Assembly (NCBI RefSeq): GCF_001277295.1
Contig: NZ_CP011456.1
Span: 1 to 64,000 of the forward strand
Direction of reading: 5' to 3'
DNA from: Anabaena sp. WA102
GTDB lineage: Bacteria > Cyanobacteriota > Cyanobacteriia > Cyanobacteriales > Nostocaceae
Length of the DNA: 64,000 nucleotides
Both the position numbers and the translations under genes were made by a program. The notes beneath the pieces were generated by a model that was not told where the DNA came from, searched no databases, and was given only the letters and a program-made list of their open reading frames with translations. This document shows, in pieces, positions 28,001 through 36,695 of the stretch (positions within the stretch are counted from its first letter, which is position 1; the number at the start of each line of letters is the position of its first letter).

Positions 28001-31000
28001 AGAAGACAACTTTAACCAAGGTTCATTCGGTAACAACACCTCAATATTTTCTGCAACTCCTCCCCCCTCATTCGTCACCTCAAACTCAACAACCGTCTGA
28101 TCTCCCCGTAACATCCCACTACTCACCAAATTAGTAGAAGCGACTAAACGGGGGACAATCCGCTCTAAATTGACATTAACAGGTAAAACCGCCGTCGCGC
28201 CTTCCGCACTGGTAAGCTTGATATTAAAAGTATCTTGGGTAATATAAGAATCATTAGGCGCAGTAATCGTGTAGCTAACGGTATTATTCCCCGAACCATC
28301 CAAGACGGAGGGAGTATTAACCTGAACATTCCACCCCTCCACCACACTGTCAACCGTCGCGGTAATTCCCGTTAAACCAATATTCGTGATATTTTCCAGT
28401 CCCACAGAACCAGTAAAGGGAGAATTTGCAATGATTTTATTAGTGACTTGATTGCTATTAAACTTCATTCCCAACAGCTTAAAACTGTCCTCTGGTGCTG
28501 TGTCTTCAGTAGGGTTACTGGGGAAATAGGCATTAATGTTATATTGTCCCCCTTCCGTGGGTAGGGGATTAAATGCCTTAACAAAATTACCGTTACCATC
28601 GGTAAACGCGCTTAACTCCCGAATTGTGCCGTTATTTTCAATCTTAATGGTGACAAATTCAAAAGGTACAGGGGAATTATCCGCATTATTAACCGCACTT
28701 CCTCGCAAAGTCACCGCTTGTCCATTTGTCCCAATTACCGTATCAGTGGAAACGGTGGCTTTATAAGCAGGGGTAACAGTAATGGGAGTGATGACGGTGT
28801 TATTCTGTTCTCCTAACCCTGCGCCTTCATTAACAGTATTATTCGCGTCTGTGGTGGCAATTAAATAATATTGTCCCGCAGTTCTCGGTGCAAAGAAGGG
28901 AATATTACGCTCATAGAAGGAATCAAAGGGAATATTGGGGGTAAAGGTGGTTTCAGTGATCAGAGTATCGCCGCTATCTAATTTATTATCCGTAGATAGA
29001 TAAACCTTGTCCGTCCAACTTCCCGTCGCACCCGTTAAGCCTTTATTTTCGACTTTATAAGTTAAGAAAGACTGCTTTCCTGTAAAAAGTGGAATAGTTG
29101 TCGGTGCTAAATTGGTAATTTGTAAGTCAGGAACATCAATATCACTAACTTCGACGGTTTTTACACCATTATTAAACCCGTTCGCAGTTGCAGTCAGGGT
29201 AACGGTTTGACTACCATCGCTTACCCCATCATTTACCCCCGTCACAATAAAGGTAGCAGAAGTTTCTCCGGCAAGAATCGTAACGGTTTGGGGTGTGGTT
29301 GCTTCTGTGGTATCGCTACTGGTGAGGTTAACGGTTAATGCTTCTGTTGTGGGGGTATTTCGGGTAATGGTAGCGGTAGCAGTTCCCGTCTCGCTGATAA
29401 TGTTTTTATCGAGGGTTAGAGTTAAACTAGGACTTTCATTATCTGTAACATTAAGATTAGCAGTTGCTTGTCCTGCATCTACTGTGATATTTGTGCCTGT
29501 ATAGGTAGGTTTAGCGGTAACTACAACCGCTTGTATGCCATCTAAAATGGTATCATCAACCCCTTGTATTTCAAAGGTTGCTGATGCTTGATTAGCAGGA
29601 ATAATGACGCTGGTGGGAACAGTTGCTTCTGTGGTGTCGCTGCTACTAAGTTGAACTTCTAGGGGAGTATTGGTAATAATATTTCGGGTGACTGTAGCGA
29701 TCGCTTTACCCCCATTCTCGCTGATACTATTAGCAGCTAGGGTCAAGGTTAAAATCACCCCATCATTATCTATCACTGCTACAGTATTCTGACCACTAAT
29801 AAACCCAGAAGCTGAGGCAATAATTGTATAGTTTTTCGGCAGTTCTATTAAGGTATCATCAACGGCAGTAATATTAAATGTTGCTGAAGTTGCACCTGCT
29901 GGAATGGTAACAGTTGTAGGTACAGTAATTTGACTACTTTCACTATTAACTAAGGTGACTGTTAAGGGTGCTGTCGTGTCTGTATTACGGGTGACTGTTC
30001 CCTGAATGGTGTTACCTTCGTTGACTTGTTGGGAATTAATATTAACCGTTAAAGTGGGTTTAAAATCATCATCCAAAATGTTGACAATCGCGCTCTTTTG
30101 TGCATCATTAATTGTTGCTCCTCCAGTCGGGTTAGTTAGGGTTAAGTTGATGGTTTCTGTATTTTCTAAAACCGTATCATTGATGATGGGAATAGTAACT
30201 GTTTTACTGGTTTCTCCGTTAGCAAAGTTAACCGTAATAGGTGTAGCAACATAATCACTTCCTGATGTTGCTGTACCATTTGTTAATAATATTTGTGCGC
30301 TAATTGCCCCATCACTTCCCCCAGTGCGGTTAATAGTAACTTGAGTGACAGGTGTGCCATTTTCATTAATATCATAAGTGGCATTGCTGAAGGATAAAAC
30401 ACCAGGCACTGCATCATTATCAATGATACTTAAAAAGGCTGTTGTTTGTGTCCCTAATATTGCCCCATTGGTGGGATTTGATAGGGTTAAGTTGACTGTT
30501 TCTGTGGGTTCATAAACCGTATCATTATTGATGGGAATATTAACAATTTGACTGGTTTCTCCATCAGTAAAATTAACCGTAATAGGTGAATTATTATAAT
30601 CACTTCCTGCCGTTGCTGTTCCATTACTAGGGGTTAAAGTAACACTAACTATGCCATCACTTCCCCCTGTACGATTTAATGTTATGTTAGTAACTGGTGT
30701 ACCATTTTCATTAACACTATAACTACTCGTATTAAAAGCAATTGTACCCGGTCGTAAAGGATCATCATTAATGATGATTAATGTGGCTGTTGTTTGCGTT
30801 CCTAATGTTGCACCACCAGTGGCATTTGTTAACGTTAAATTGATAGTTTCATCGGGTTCAAATTGAAGATCATTAACGATAGGAATGGTGATAGTTTTAC
30901 TGGTTTCTCCACTAGCAAAACTAACCGTAATAGGGGTGTTATTGTAGTCAGATGGTGCAGTTGCTGTACCCCCTGTATAGGTAATGGTTGCGCTAACTGC

Positions 31001-34000
31001 GCCGTCACTTCCTCCAGTACGATTTATGGTTATATTAGCTGTTCCGTTTTCGTTAACGCTGTAACTTGCAGTATTAAAAGATAATGTACCTGGATTACTT
31101 ATTGGATCAGGTTGTAAAGTAAATAAAGCACTATCAGGAACAATTTGCTTGGGAATATTGCCATCAACACTTGACCAAGAAAAATTCATGACTTCGCCTC
31201 CATTGGCCTCACCGTAGAGCATTAAAATGTCATGTAATCCTGCGGTTAAAAATGCTGTACCACTTATTTCTATCGTGCCGTGTAATCCTCCATTATTAAC
31301 TGTAGAATTACTAGCAGACGGAGAAAATGCTGCACCATCTAAAAATAAATAACTAGCATCATCACTATTCAAATAAAATGTGTAATTTCCAGTTATAGGA
31401 ATATTAATATATCCCTGCCAAAGAACACTAAAAGTGTCTAAATCTGCGAGGGAAGTATTGCCAAGATTCCAAGAATTACCAGCAAAGTCTATCGTGCTAT
31501 CATTGCGGCTGAGAACGAGTTGATTTTGAGCAAAGAAATTAAAATTATCGTTCCAATAACCATCGTAATATTGTGCTGCTAATCCACCAGAAGCTACGCT
31601 AGGATTCGTAAAGTAATTAGAATTAATATCTAATCCTGTTACTCCTTCAACAACGGCAATTAATTCATCGGGTTCTGTGCCTGGTTTATCAATAAATATT
31701 CCTGTTCCTGACACTCCAGCAATGGGAGAATTAGCGAGAATATAATTACTTTTTGCCCCGAATAATTGAATCTTATCTTCATTGATATTAAAGTCTTTAA
31801 TCAGGGCATAATCACTAATACCATTAGTGCTAGTATTGCCATCATCATAATAGGCTTTTGTCGCATCTCCTAAGATAAAGCGATCGCTTCCTGTTCCCCC
31901 TTCTAATGTATCAATTTCACCGATTCCAGGAGCAGCCGCAGTAGTATTAACACCAATTAGGCGATCGCTTCCATCCCCACCATTAAGGGAGTCATTACCA
32001 GTACCCCCTTCTAGGGTATCATTCCCTGCATTACCTGTGAGGGTATTATTGCCACTGTTACCTGTGAGGGTATTGTTAAGGGTGTTACCCGTCGCATTGA
32101 GGTTATTTGTGCCTGTGAGAGTGATATTTTCAACATTAGCGAGGGTTTCAACGCTGTAGGAAATAGAAGCTTGAATGATGTCTATTCCTGCACTAACATT
32201 CTCATTGATGGTGTCCCCTAGTTCATCAATAATGTAAGTATCATCGCCGATACCCCCTTCAAGGATGTCAATACCCGTACCACCGTTGAGGGTGTCATCC
32301 CCTGCACCACCTTTTAAGGTATCTTCAAGGTTGCCACCGATGAGGTTATCGTTACCGCTACCACTTGTAATGTCAAATTTCTCGATATTGACGTAATTTA
32401 CAGAGTTTCCAGTGGTGGAGATTGTTCCACCGCCATTATTAGGGGTTGTGGAGGTTATATTGGTGCTAAGGGTGGAGTAGTCAACTTTTAATAAGTCAAT
32501 ATCCGCACCTCCATCAACATTATCAACACCTAGTCCGGGGTCTAAAGCATCATTACCCGCTTCACCATAGAGGTTATCATTCCCTCCTAACCCTGAGAGA
32601 GCATCATTACCTGTTCCCCCATAGAGGTGATCTGGATTGGTATCACCTCCTTGCAGACTGTCATCCCCGGCTTCTCCAAACAGTTGGTTCCATCCCGTTG
32701 CACTACCAATGACCGTATCATTGCCTGCACCCGCATAAATTTCATTTTTCCAAGTGTCATTGTAATTATCGGTAGCGGAAACGTTGATATTATCGTTCCC
32801 TGAACCTGTTCTGAGTCGAGTTCTTTCTATTCCTTGGAAGACTGTGCCGTTATTTGACCCACCTGTGATACTGCCATTGTTGACATTGGTATAGCTAATG
32901 GTGGTATCGGCTGTGTCGTTACGGTTGTCTATGTCTAGATAGTCGTTGCCATTTCCCCCATCAATACTATCTGCACCTGTTCCTGGGGCTAAATAGTCAT
33001 TTCCCTCACCCCCATTTAAGGTGTCATTACCTGCTTCACCATAGAGGTTATCATTCCCCCCTAACCCTGAGAGAGCATCATTACCTGTTCCCCCATAGAG
33101 GTGATCTGGATTGGTATCACCTCCTTGCAGACTGTCATCCCCGGCTTCTCCAAACAGTTGGTTCCATCCCGTTGCACTACCAATGACCGTATCATTGCCT
33201 GCACCCGCATAAATTTCATTTTTCCAAGTGTCATTGTAATTATCGGTAGCGGAAACGTTGATATTATCGTTCCCTGAACCTGTTCTGAGTCGAGTTCTTT
33301 CTATTCCTTGGAAGACTGTGCCGTTATTTGACCCACCTGTGATACTGCCATTGTTGACATTGGTATAGCTAATGGTGGTATCGGCTGTGTCGTTACGGTT
33401 GTCTATGTCTAGATAGTCGTTGCCATTTCCCCCATCAATACTATCTGCACCTGTTCCTGGGGCTAAATAGTCATTTCCCTCACCCCCATTTAAGGTGTCA
33501 TTACCTGCTTCACCATAGAGGTTATCATTCCCCCCTAACCCTGAGAGAGCATCATTACCTGTTCCCCCATAGAGGTGATCTGGATTGGTATCACCTCCTT
33601 GCAGACTGTCATCCCCGGCTTCTCCAAACAGTTGGTTCCATCCCGTTGCACTACCAATGACCGTATCATTGCCTGCACCCGCATAAATTTGATTTTTCCA
33701 ATGGCCATCATAATTATCTGTAGCCGAAACGTTGATATTATCGTTCCCTGAACCTGTTTTGAGTCGAGTTCTTTCTATTCCTTGGAAGACTGTGCCGTTA
33801 TTTGACCCACCCGTGATACTGCCGTTGTTGATATTGGTATAGATAATGGTGGTGTCGGCTGTGTCGTTACCGTTGTCAATCTCTAGATAGTCGCTGCCAT
33901 TTCCCCCATCAATACTATCTGCACCTGTTCCTGGAGCTAAATAGTCGTCTCCGTCTCCTCCATTTAAGGTATCATTACCTGCTTCACCAAAAAGGTAATC

Positions 34001-36307
34001 ATTCCCCCCTAACCCTGAAAGAGCATCATTACCTGTTCCTCCATAGAGGTCATCTCGATTGGTATCACCCCCTTGCAGACTGTCATCCCCGGCTTCTCCA
34101 AACAGTTGGTTCCATCCCGTTGCACTACCAATGACCGTATCATTGCCTGCACCCGCATAAATTTGATTTTTCCAATGGCCATCATAATTATCTGTAGCCG
34201 AAACGTTGATATTATCGTTCCCTGAACCTGTTTTGAGTCGAGTTCTTTCTATTCCTTGGAAGACTGTGCCGTTATTTGACCCACCCGTGATACTGCCGTT
34301 GTTGATATTGGTATAGATAATGGTGGTGTCGGCTGTGTCGTTACCGTTGTCAATCTCTAGATAGTCGCTGCCATTTCCCCCATCAATACTATCTGCACCT
34401 GTTCCTGGAGCTAAATAGTCGTCTCCGTCTCCTCCATTTAAGGTATCATTACCTGCTTCACCGAAAAGTAGATCATTCCCCCCTAACCCTGAGAGAGCAT
34501 CATTACCTGTACCCCCATAGAGGTCATCTCGATTGGTATCACCCCCTTGTAGACTGTCATCTCCTGCTTCTCCATACATTTGGTTATATCCCGTTGCACT
34601 ACCAATGACCGTATCATTGCCTGCACCCGCATAGATTTCATTTTTCCAATAGCCATCGTAATTATCTGTAGCCGAAACGTTGATATTATCGTTCCCTGAA
34701 CCTGTTCTGAGTCGAGTTCTTTCTATTCCTTGGAAAACTGTGCCGTTATTTGACCCACCTGTGATAGTGCCATTGTTGACATTGGTATAGATAATGGTGG
34801 TGTTGGCTGTGTCGTTACCGTTGTCAATGTCTAGATAGTCGCTGCCATTTCCCCCATCAATACTATCTGCACCTGTTCCTGGAGCTAAATAGTCGTCTCC
34901 GTCTCCCCCATTTAAGTTATCATTACCCGCTTCACCATAAAGGTTATCATTCCCCCCTAACCCTGAAAGAGCATCATTACCGTCCCCACCATAGAGGTCA
35001 TCTCGATTGGTATCACCTCCTTGTAGACTGTCATCTCCGGCTTCTCCAAACAGTTGGTTCCATCCCGTTGCACTACCAATGACCGTATCATTGCCTGCAC
35101 CCGCATAAATTTGATTTTTCCAATGGCCATCGTAATTATCTGTAGCCGAAACGTTGATATTATCGTTCCCTGAACCTGTTTTGAGTCGAGTTCTTTCTAT
35201 TCCTTGGAAGACTGTGCCGTTATTTGACCCACCCGTGATACTGCCGTTGTTGATATTGGTATAGATAATGGTGGTGTCGGCTGTGTCGTTACCGTTGTCA
35301 ATGTCTAGATAGTCGCTGCCATTTCCCCCATCAATACTATCTGCACCTGTTCCTGGAGCTAAATAGTCGTCTCCGTCTCCCCCATTGAGGGTATCGTTAC
35401 CTGCTTCACCAAAAAGGTAATCATTCCCCCCTAACCCTGAAAGAGCATCATTTCCTTCTCTTCCACTTAGGGTATCATTTCCTTCATTTCCAGTCAGGAT
35501 ATCATTGATCAAACTGATGGTATTAGAACTATAGATGGTTGCATTGATATCTGTAACTAAGTATGGCTCATCAACTGCTAAGATGCCACTGTATGCTGCT
35601 AATACATCCGGGCAAAAAGCTAAAACTACGGATTTTCTGTCATCTGTAACGGGAAAACTCACCTCTAACTGCCAATTTCCGCCTAAAGCTGCATTGCCTG
35701 TTTTTGTTGCCGATGCCCTAATATTTGCTTTTGTAATCTGATGTAACTTACGAATAAATTCTTCCCCAACATCTCCAGCAGCCACATTACACCCATAAAA
35801 TAAAATGCTATTGCTTTGCCAATGCTGTAATAAATCAGCATATTTACTGATATTATCTAAATTAAGTTGACTATTTCCTAAATATAAACATCCGGGCGCA
35901 CCGTGAGAAACGATATGAATAGTGGTAATTTCGGGATGCTGTCGTAAAAATGCGGTGATTTGTTTGATACCGTCTTGATTTGGGTTAAGAGCGATCGCTT
36001 CTACCCCCTCTGCAACTCCCGCCTGTAGAGTTTGATAATCGGAAACAGATGGATCAATAAAGACAACTATTCCTGAATCTTCTTTTGTCTTAAATCCCAC
36101 ATTCCTCACCCCATTTGCCCAAGCACCCTGTAAACCTGCTGGTAATCTACCAAAGGCCAGTATCATCTTTTCACGAAAATCCGGTCTTTGAGTAAACTTC
36201 TGAAGCTGTTCCTCAGTATCTCGAATTGCTATTTGCACAACACCTAATAGATCATTATGGGTTAGCCCATTCAAGTTCAGTGTTTCAGAGGATTTGATTA
36301 GGATCAT
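19079..36307 (-). CDS. Giant multidomain surface/secreted protein (DUF4347, RTX, Calx-beta, subtilase)
   Basis: This protein has 5742 residues and no classical signal peptide; the RTX repeats suggest type I secretion. In order: DUF4347 (about 75-215; TIHIVSHGAPG, ILFYGCNVAAG); six RTX-like repeats of about 157 residues (272-1250) and more GGxGND repeats to 1480; PA14 (1570-1725); four or more Calx-beta domains (1735-2090) and related modules; CARDB-like (2390-2505); a Gly/Ser linker (about 3450-3500); four Ig-like modules (about 3930-4480); SdrD-B-like (4600-4690); another Calx-beta; a subtilase domain with Asp (IIDTGID, 4889), His (NHGSHIA, 4934) and Ser (GGTSQATA, 5111); three cadherin-like repeats (5240-5540); dockerin-like C-terminus. 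Likely a calcium-binding adhesin or matrix protease. One in-frame palindrome lies at 24710-24750. Confidence 0.93.
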   Translation of the reverse strand: MILIKSSETLNLNGLTHNDLLGVVQIAIRDTEEQLQKFTQRPDFREKMILAFGRLPAGLQGAWANGVRNVGFKTKEDSGIVVFIDPSVSDYQTLQAGVAEGVEAIALNPNQDGIKQITAFLRQHPEITTIHIVSHGAPGCLYLGNSQLNLDNISKYADLLQHWQSNSILFYGCNVAAGDVGEEFIRKLHQITKANIRASATKTGNAALGGNWQLEVSFPVTDDRKSVVLAFCPDVLAAYSGILAVDEPYLVTDINATIYSSNTISLINDILTGNEGNDTLSGREGNDALSGLGGNDYLFGEAGNDTLNGGDGDDYLAPGTGADSIDGGNGSDYLDIDNGNDTADTTIIYTNINNGSITGGSNNGTVFQGIERTRLKTGSGNDNINVSATDNYDGHWKNQIYAGAGNDTVIGSATGWNQLFGEAGDDSLQGGDTNRDDLYGGDGNDALSGLGGNDNLYGEAGNDNLNGGDGDDYLAPGTGADSIDGGNGSDYLDIDNGNDTANTTIIYTNVNNGTITGGSNNGTVFQGIERTRLRTGSGNDNINVSATDNYDGYWKNEIYAGAGNDTVIGSATGYNQMYGEAGDDSLQGGDTNRDDLYGGTGNDALSGLGGNDLLFGEAGNDTLNGGDGDDYLAPGTGADSIDGGNGSDYLEIDNGNDTADTTIIYTNINNGSITGGSNNGTVFQGIERTRLKTGSGNDNINVSATDNYDGHWKNQIYAGAGNDTVIGSATGWNQLFGEAGDDSLQGGDTNRDDLYGGTGNDALSGLGGNDYLFGEAGNDTLNGGDGDDYLAPGTGADSIDGGNGSDYLEIDNGNDTADTTIIYTNINNGSITGGSNNGTVFQGIERTRLKTGSGNDNINVSATDNYDGHWKNQIYAGAGNDTVIGSATGWNQLFGEAGDDSLQGGDTNPDHLYGGTGNDALSGLGGNDNLYGEAGNDTLNGGEGNDYLAPGTGADSIDGGNGNDYLDIDNRNDTADTTISYTNVNNGSITGGSNNGTVFQGIERTRLRTGSGNDNINVSATDNYNDTWKNEIYAGAGNDTVIGSATGWNQLFGEAGDDSLQGGDTNPDHLYGGTGNDALSGLGGNDNLYGEAGNDTLNGGEGNDYLAPGTGADSIDGGNGNDYLDIDNRNDTADTTISYTNVNNGSITGGSNNGTVFQGIERTRLRTGSGNDNINVSATDNYNDTWKNEIYAGAGNDTVIGSATGWNQLFGEAGDDSLQGGDTNPDHLYGGTGNDALSGLGGNDNLYGEAGNDALDPGLGVDNVDGGADIDLLKVDYSTLSTNITSTTPNNGGGTISTTGNSVNYVNIEKFDITSGSGNDNLIGGNLEDTLKGGAGDDTLNGGTGIDILEGGIGDDTYIIDELGDTINENVSAGIDIIQASISYSVETLANVENITLTGTNNLNATGNTLNNTLTGNSGNNTLTGNAGNDTLEGGTGNDSLNGGDGSDRLIGVNTTAAAPGIGEIDTLEGGTGSDRFILGDATKAYYDDGNTSTNGISDYALIKDFNINEDKIQLFGAKSNYILANSPIAGVSGTGIFIDKPGTEPDELIAVVEGVTGLDINSNYFTNPSVASGGLAAQYYDGYWNDNFNFFAQNQLVLSRNDSTIDFAGNSWNLGNTSLADLDTFSVLWQGYINIPITGNYTFYLNSDDASYLFLDGAAFSPSASNSTVNNGGLHGTIEISGTAFLTAGLHDILMLYGEANGGEVMNFSWSSVDGNIPKQIVPDSALFTLQPDPISNPGTLSFNTASYSVNENGTANITINRTGGSDGAVSATITYTGGTATAPSDYNNTPITVSFASGETSKTITIPIVNDLQFEPDETINLTLTNATGGATLGTQTTATLIIINDDPLRPGTIAFNTSSYSVNENGTPVTNITLNRTGGSDGIVSVTLTPSNGTATAGSDYNNSPITVNFTDGETSQIVNIPINNDTVYEPTETVNLTLSNPTNGAILGTQTTAFLSIIDNDAVPGVLSFSNATYDINENGTPVTQVTINRTGGSDGAISAQILLTNGTATSGSDYVATPITVNFANGETSKTVTIPIINDTVLENTETINLTLTNPTGGATINDAQKSAIVNILDDDFKPTLTVNINSQQVNEGNTIQGTVTRNTDTTAPLTVTLVNSESSQITVPTTVTIPAGATSATFNITAVDDTLIELPKNYTIIASASGFISGQNTVAVIDNDGVILTLTLAANSISENGGKAIATVTRNIITNTPLEVQLSSSDTTEATVPTSVIIPANQASATFEIQGVDDTILDGIQAVVVTAKPTYTGTNITVDAGQATANLNVTDNESPSLTLTLDKNIISETGTATATITRNTPTTEALTVNLTSSDTTEATTPQTVTILAGETSATFIVTGVNDGVSDGSQTVTLTATANGFNNGVKTVEVSDIDVPDLQITNLAPTTIPLFTGKQSFLTYKVENKGLTGATGSWTDKVYLSTDNKLDSGDTLITETTFTPNIPFDSFYERNIPFFAPRTAGQYYLIATTDANNTVNEGAGLGEQNNTVITPITVTPAYKATVSTDTVIGTNGQAVTLRGSAVNNADNSPVPFEFVTIKIENNGTIRELSAFTDGNGNFVKAFNPLPTEGGQYNINAYFPSNPTEDTAPEDSFKLLGMKFNSNQVTNKIIANSPFTGSVGLENITNIGLTGITATVDSVVEGWNVQVNTPSVLDGSGNNTVSYTITAPNDSYITQDTFNIKLTSAEGATAVLPVNVNLERIVPRLVASTNLVSSGMLRGDQTVVEFEVTNEGGGVAENIEVLLPNEPWLKLSSPVTISALNPGESTKVTLLLTPDANFPLTSYQGNLFLDAEGNDGDLSLAFEFRAVSEAVGDLRVNVVDDYTFYVEGAPKVQNAKIQLLDPWSQNVVAEGITDATGSVFFDDISEGTYTLKVGADKHGGYTNLYTITPGSFGETEIFLPRQTVNYQWTVIPTEIQDEYNITLESVFETDVPVPVVTMTPGNIDLSKLSQLPGEVNQIDFTVTNHGLIAAENVELFFPNNHLLWDLKPLITDIGVLPAKSSLTIPVIITNRGFQGFNLSEGLSQSSTTNIYSAEISNVVEENNSEFQSNPFQFLGISNSNRLTYNTQLTLFNSVEPQPDPYYSPGSDLGVYYDPDIYGNPIAPDLTPTEVYNLEFGGTSPNFHDDFLSEIGYYFGNQSKELYQLYLDASRSKPAPFKQYKDGDPIVEGESGIFGTGFKYSSLTQKFVKGIFDIMLDEISDEIIQDLKDDCKLKEKSWKVEDLLPDYYVNPNHNADGKDRNGIPVPGLPENFLHLSYSVTDLSIPGLIAGGVGYGGTGTLPQVFDKDDINGNGDTQEILQNPMGSNLQPDYRQVVGSIELRLKKGTDCVYELVPSDDFRIKVADTVDFAPGNLLRKDFLEQLEKGLLSTFFSIGKLDTLQLLETNGGAFDVPFDVEFKPDYELIFSTCCDILAGLSYSYPCGTIDNFKREIVQILNASDCCPPGVPGGNGSAGGNGSAGGSGSGSAGGGYRTPPPVIIPCVPESPPAPTTALFAEDVQKSVCAQVRITIDQEAVMTRSAFLGALEIDNGNATNLENLSVTLQIKDQNGNIVNDLFGITNPTLKNITAVDGTGILTGDDPNTPQNEGLGSAEWTFIPTNLAAPQVPTTYSIGGTLSYTENGQVINVPLLSTGITVLPQAELYLDYFQSRNVYGDDPFTDATEVSVPFDLAVLVQNKGYGDAKNLNITSSQPKIIENEKGLLIDFNIIGSQLNGQDVTPSLAVNFGDIQAGETAVANWLLKSTLQGKFIEYKATFEHINGLGNKELSLIKEVKIHELIQKVAADSDNLPDFLVNDTFDAKFYPDTLYFSNGTTAPVTTIDTATVDAPVTIFDLEAQITVNSPLLIGEGLGGEVGWTYITLADPANGQFQIKQLLRSDGTLINLDNIWRTDRTFPATGRPVYENILHFLDKDSTGSYTIIYNSNDNAAPQVREIVDVSPNPRNTVVDNLTVVFSEAIRANTFDYQDLSLTLDSGANLITNGVTISQIDPITFQINNLTGITGNIGQYQLSVNATGIQDLAGNAGAGIVNETWTFTGDRPAIASIIGFNSTLLNTAVNTFDVTFTEAINPSSFDYTDITLRRNNGESLVNNTVTITPIDATTFRVGNFAQFTNTEGDYQLLVTANGVQDTDGNNGVGGKGFNWVLDNTIPTLTSITNLTSPRNTAVTSVEISFSEEINKDTLNFNDLILTRDGSANLITNGVTLEKRNETTYTIKGLSGLQTDNGVYTLTVNGTGIKDAAGNSVSNSLNQTWILDSIAPNIPTNIQVTATPTAELQTASLGILNQFGQFRVNSQNITITGNLPESNLRVYITDLTTNQDLGQANVTGTQFSGNIQLPSPGSRNLEIRVQDAAANISTATLGVFADVTQPAITQFPNLPTSTLNPVNTIDVQFSEQINLNTFDQSDLTLTRDGVNLTLPNTVTVTYLSDTTYRIKGLDSLTNTPGLYSLKVDATTIQDNAGNSGDAAKTATFTIAAPPTPGITLTQSGGSTAVTEGGNTDSYTLVLKTQPTADVTVTLNGGNQITIDKTTVTFTSANWNTPQTVTVSAVNDTIAEGNHTSIISHSVSSTDANYNNVTLPNIAVSITDNDAEIRGMKWHDLDGNGLKDAGEVGLQGWTIYLDTNTNGQLDNGEISTITDANGNYQFTNLRPGIYTIAEVQQTGWKQTFPGVNITTTSAEIPLYTPTLDIISPLDSTNEVQLNFNAANYIVKEDGTAVTEIWVTRTGNASNTVSATLSFIDGTAKGCGCAASSVNNDFNNIPITVTFAANETGKLVYVQNALLGNPNAIKIRNDDKVEGDEYFTIKLTNPTGGATIGNQSSATVTIVDDDASANTTVTPPLETPSTTISSLVDSQATSLINLGNFWADSRFANIKGNGLTTVIIDTGIDLNHPVFGTDADNNGIADKIVYEYDFADNDTDASDKNNHGSHIASIFTSVAPDSNIIALKVFKDNGSGSFSDLEKALQWVAANSNTYNIASVNLSLGDSQNWTTATSRYGIGDELAAIASQNIIISAAAGNSFYQYGSNPGLAYPAIDPNVIAVSAVWADNSGTQKNFVGGAIDYTTTADQIASFSQRDPSLLDVFAPGILITGANASGGTTSMGGTSQATAYMTGVATLAQQIAEEKLGRKLTVNEFRNLLSTNSVIINDGDNENDNVTNTGKNYPRVDLLKLAEGILNLSDATSNPNPVDPGNNNNNGATTIFDNTINLVHTVNLTAGEVRTGIDFGNQQIIVNNPPTVTNLIAPQTATEDTAFSFTIPENTFTDIDAGDVLTYSATLENGNALPSWLTFNPTTRTFSGTPTNDNVGNLNVKAIAIDKAGANVSDIFVITVENVNDAPILNSAIADQTAKQGDAFSFQIPTNTFTDVDAGDVLTYSATLENGNALPSWLTFNPTIRTFSGTPTNDHVGNLNVKAIATDKAGETVSDIFVIAVENINDAPILSNAIADQNAKQDNLFNFQIPTNTFSDIDAGDFLTYSATLENGNALPSWLTFNPTTGTFSGTPSNDNVGSLNVKAIATDKAGANVSDIFTITVEKEADIVIPGLAITDNSGNADDSSIKFTTELSQFRKGYQDSDYVRPNYADITKYFDINNTGTGILVVSDIQINVSGVTVNNLDLSGDKDLFLNPGSSQRVELTYDPSAAKENFDLTNGLVLFTNVPDWSQYEVKLSGKSTFNSDINYDGKVNTGDLGSLNQAKTNFNKGIFDATADINGDGLINTLDASALTADIKLKLSV
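24710..24750. repeat. Palindromic repeat inserted in frame in the giant gene
   Basis: CCCCTCTCCT (24725-24734) / AGGAGAGGGG (24738-24747) forms a 10-bp stem, flanked by CCTCACCCCCTAA. This is a common intergenic repeat of cyanobacteria. Within the gene it codes for SPLLIGEGLGGEVG, a segment unlike the surrounding Ig-like modules. A related degenerate copy lies at 58512-58553. Confidence 0.8.
32560..35480 (-). repeat. Six tandem ~471-bp coding repeats in the giant gene
   Basis: Six units of about 471 bp (157 residues) follow one another, with starts near 35411, 34940, 34468, 33990, 33517 and 33044 and a partial unit at 32571. Each codes for GEAGNDTLNGG, APGTGADSIDGGNG, GTVFQGIERTRL and GSGNDNINVSATDNY in the same order. 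The two units nearest the low-coordinate end look almost identical at the DNA level, so recent duplication or gene conversion is likely. Confidence 0.93.
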
Positions 36308-36450
36308 CGGTTTAACTGGGTGCTTGGTGTAGATATTGTCAGATTACCTGTAATTGACAATACACTAAAGCGTAAATACAAGCAAGTGTTACTTTGAACA
36401 AATTAATAATTGTTCACTGTAGTACCTAATCCCCATTACCCATTAAACAT

Positions 36451-36561
36451 CTAAGTAGGTGAACACAATAAAACCAATCTGTGTAAAGAAACATAAAATC
36501 GCCCAAACCCTCTTCACTCTTGCCTTGCCATAACGACGATTTTCAACGCCAACCTACTTAG
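36451..36561. mobile_element. MITE-like element family 2, copy A
   Basis: A 111-bp element has 10-bp perfect terminal inverted repeats CTAAGTAGGT / ACCTACTTAG. The interior includes GAACACAATAAAACC, GTGTAAAGAAAC and CTTGCCTTGCCATAACGACG. An inverted copy with the same ends lies at 42667-42790. There is no coding capacity. Confidence 0.78.
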
Positions 36562-36695
36562 TATAAGATTGGAGGTAGGAATAATGCTAATTTTTGAGTT
36601 TAAAACGTAAAATTAAGATAAATAAGTAAAAATATGACTCAATATACTGAGATAGTGTTGGTGGCTGATTCTATCTTCATTTCTCACTCCTGACT

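Noticed and set aside
32560..35480. Direct repeats that could be a CRISPR or IS array
   Set aside because: The repeats are in frame in one long coding sequence and code for RTX-type glycine/aspartate motifs.
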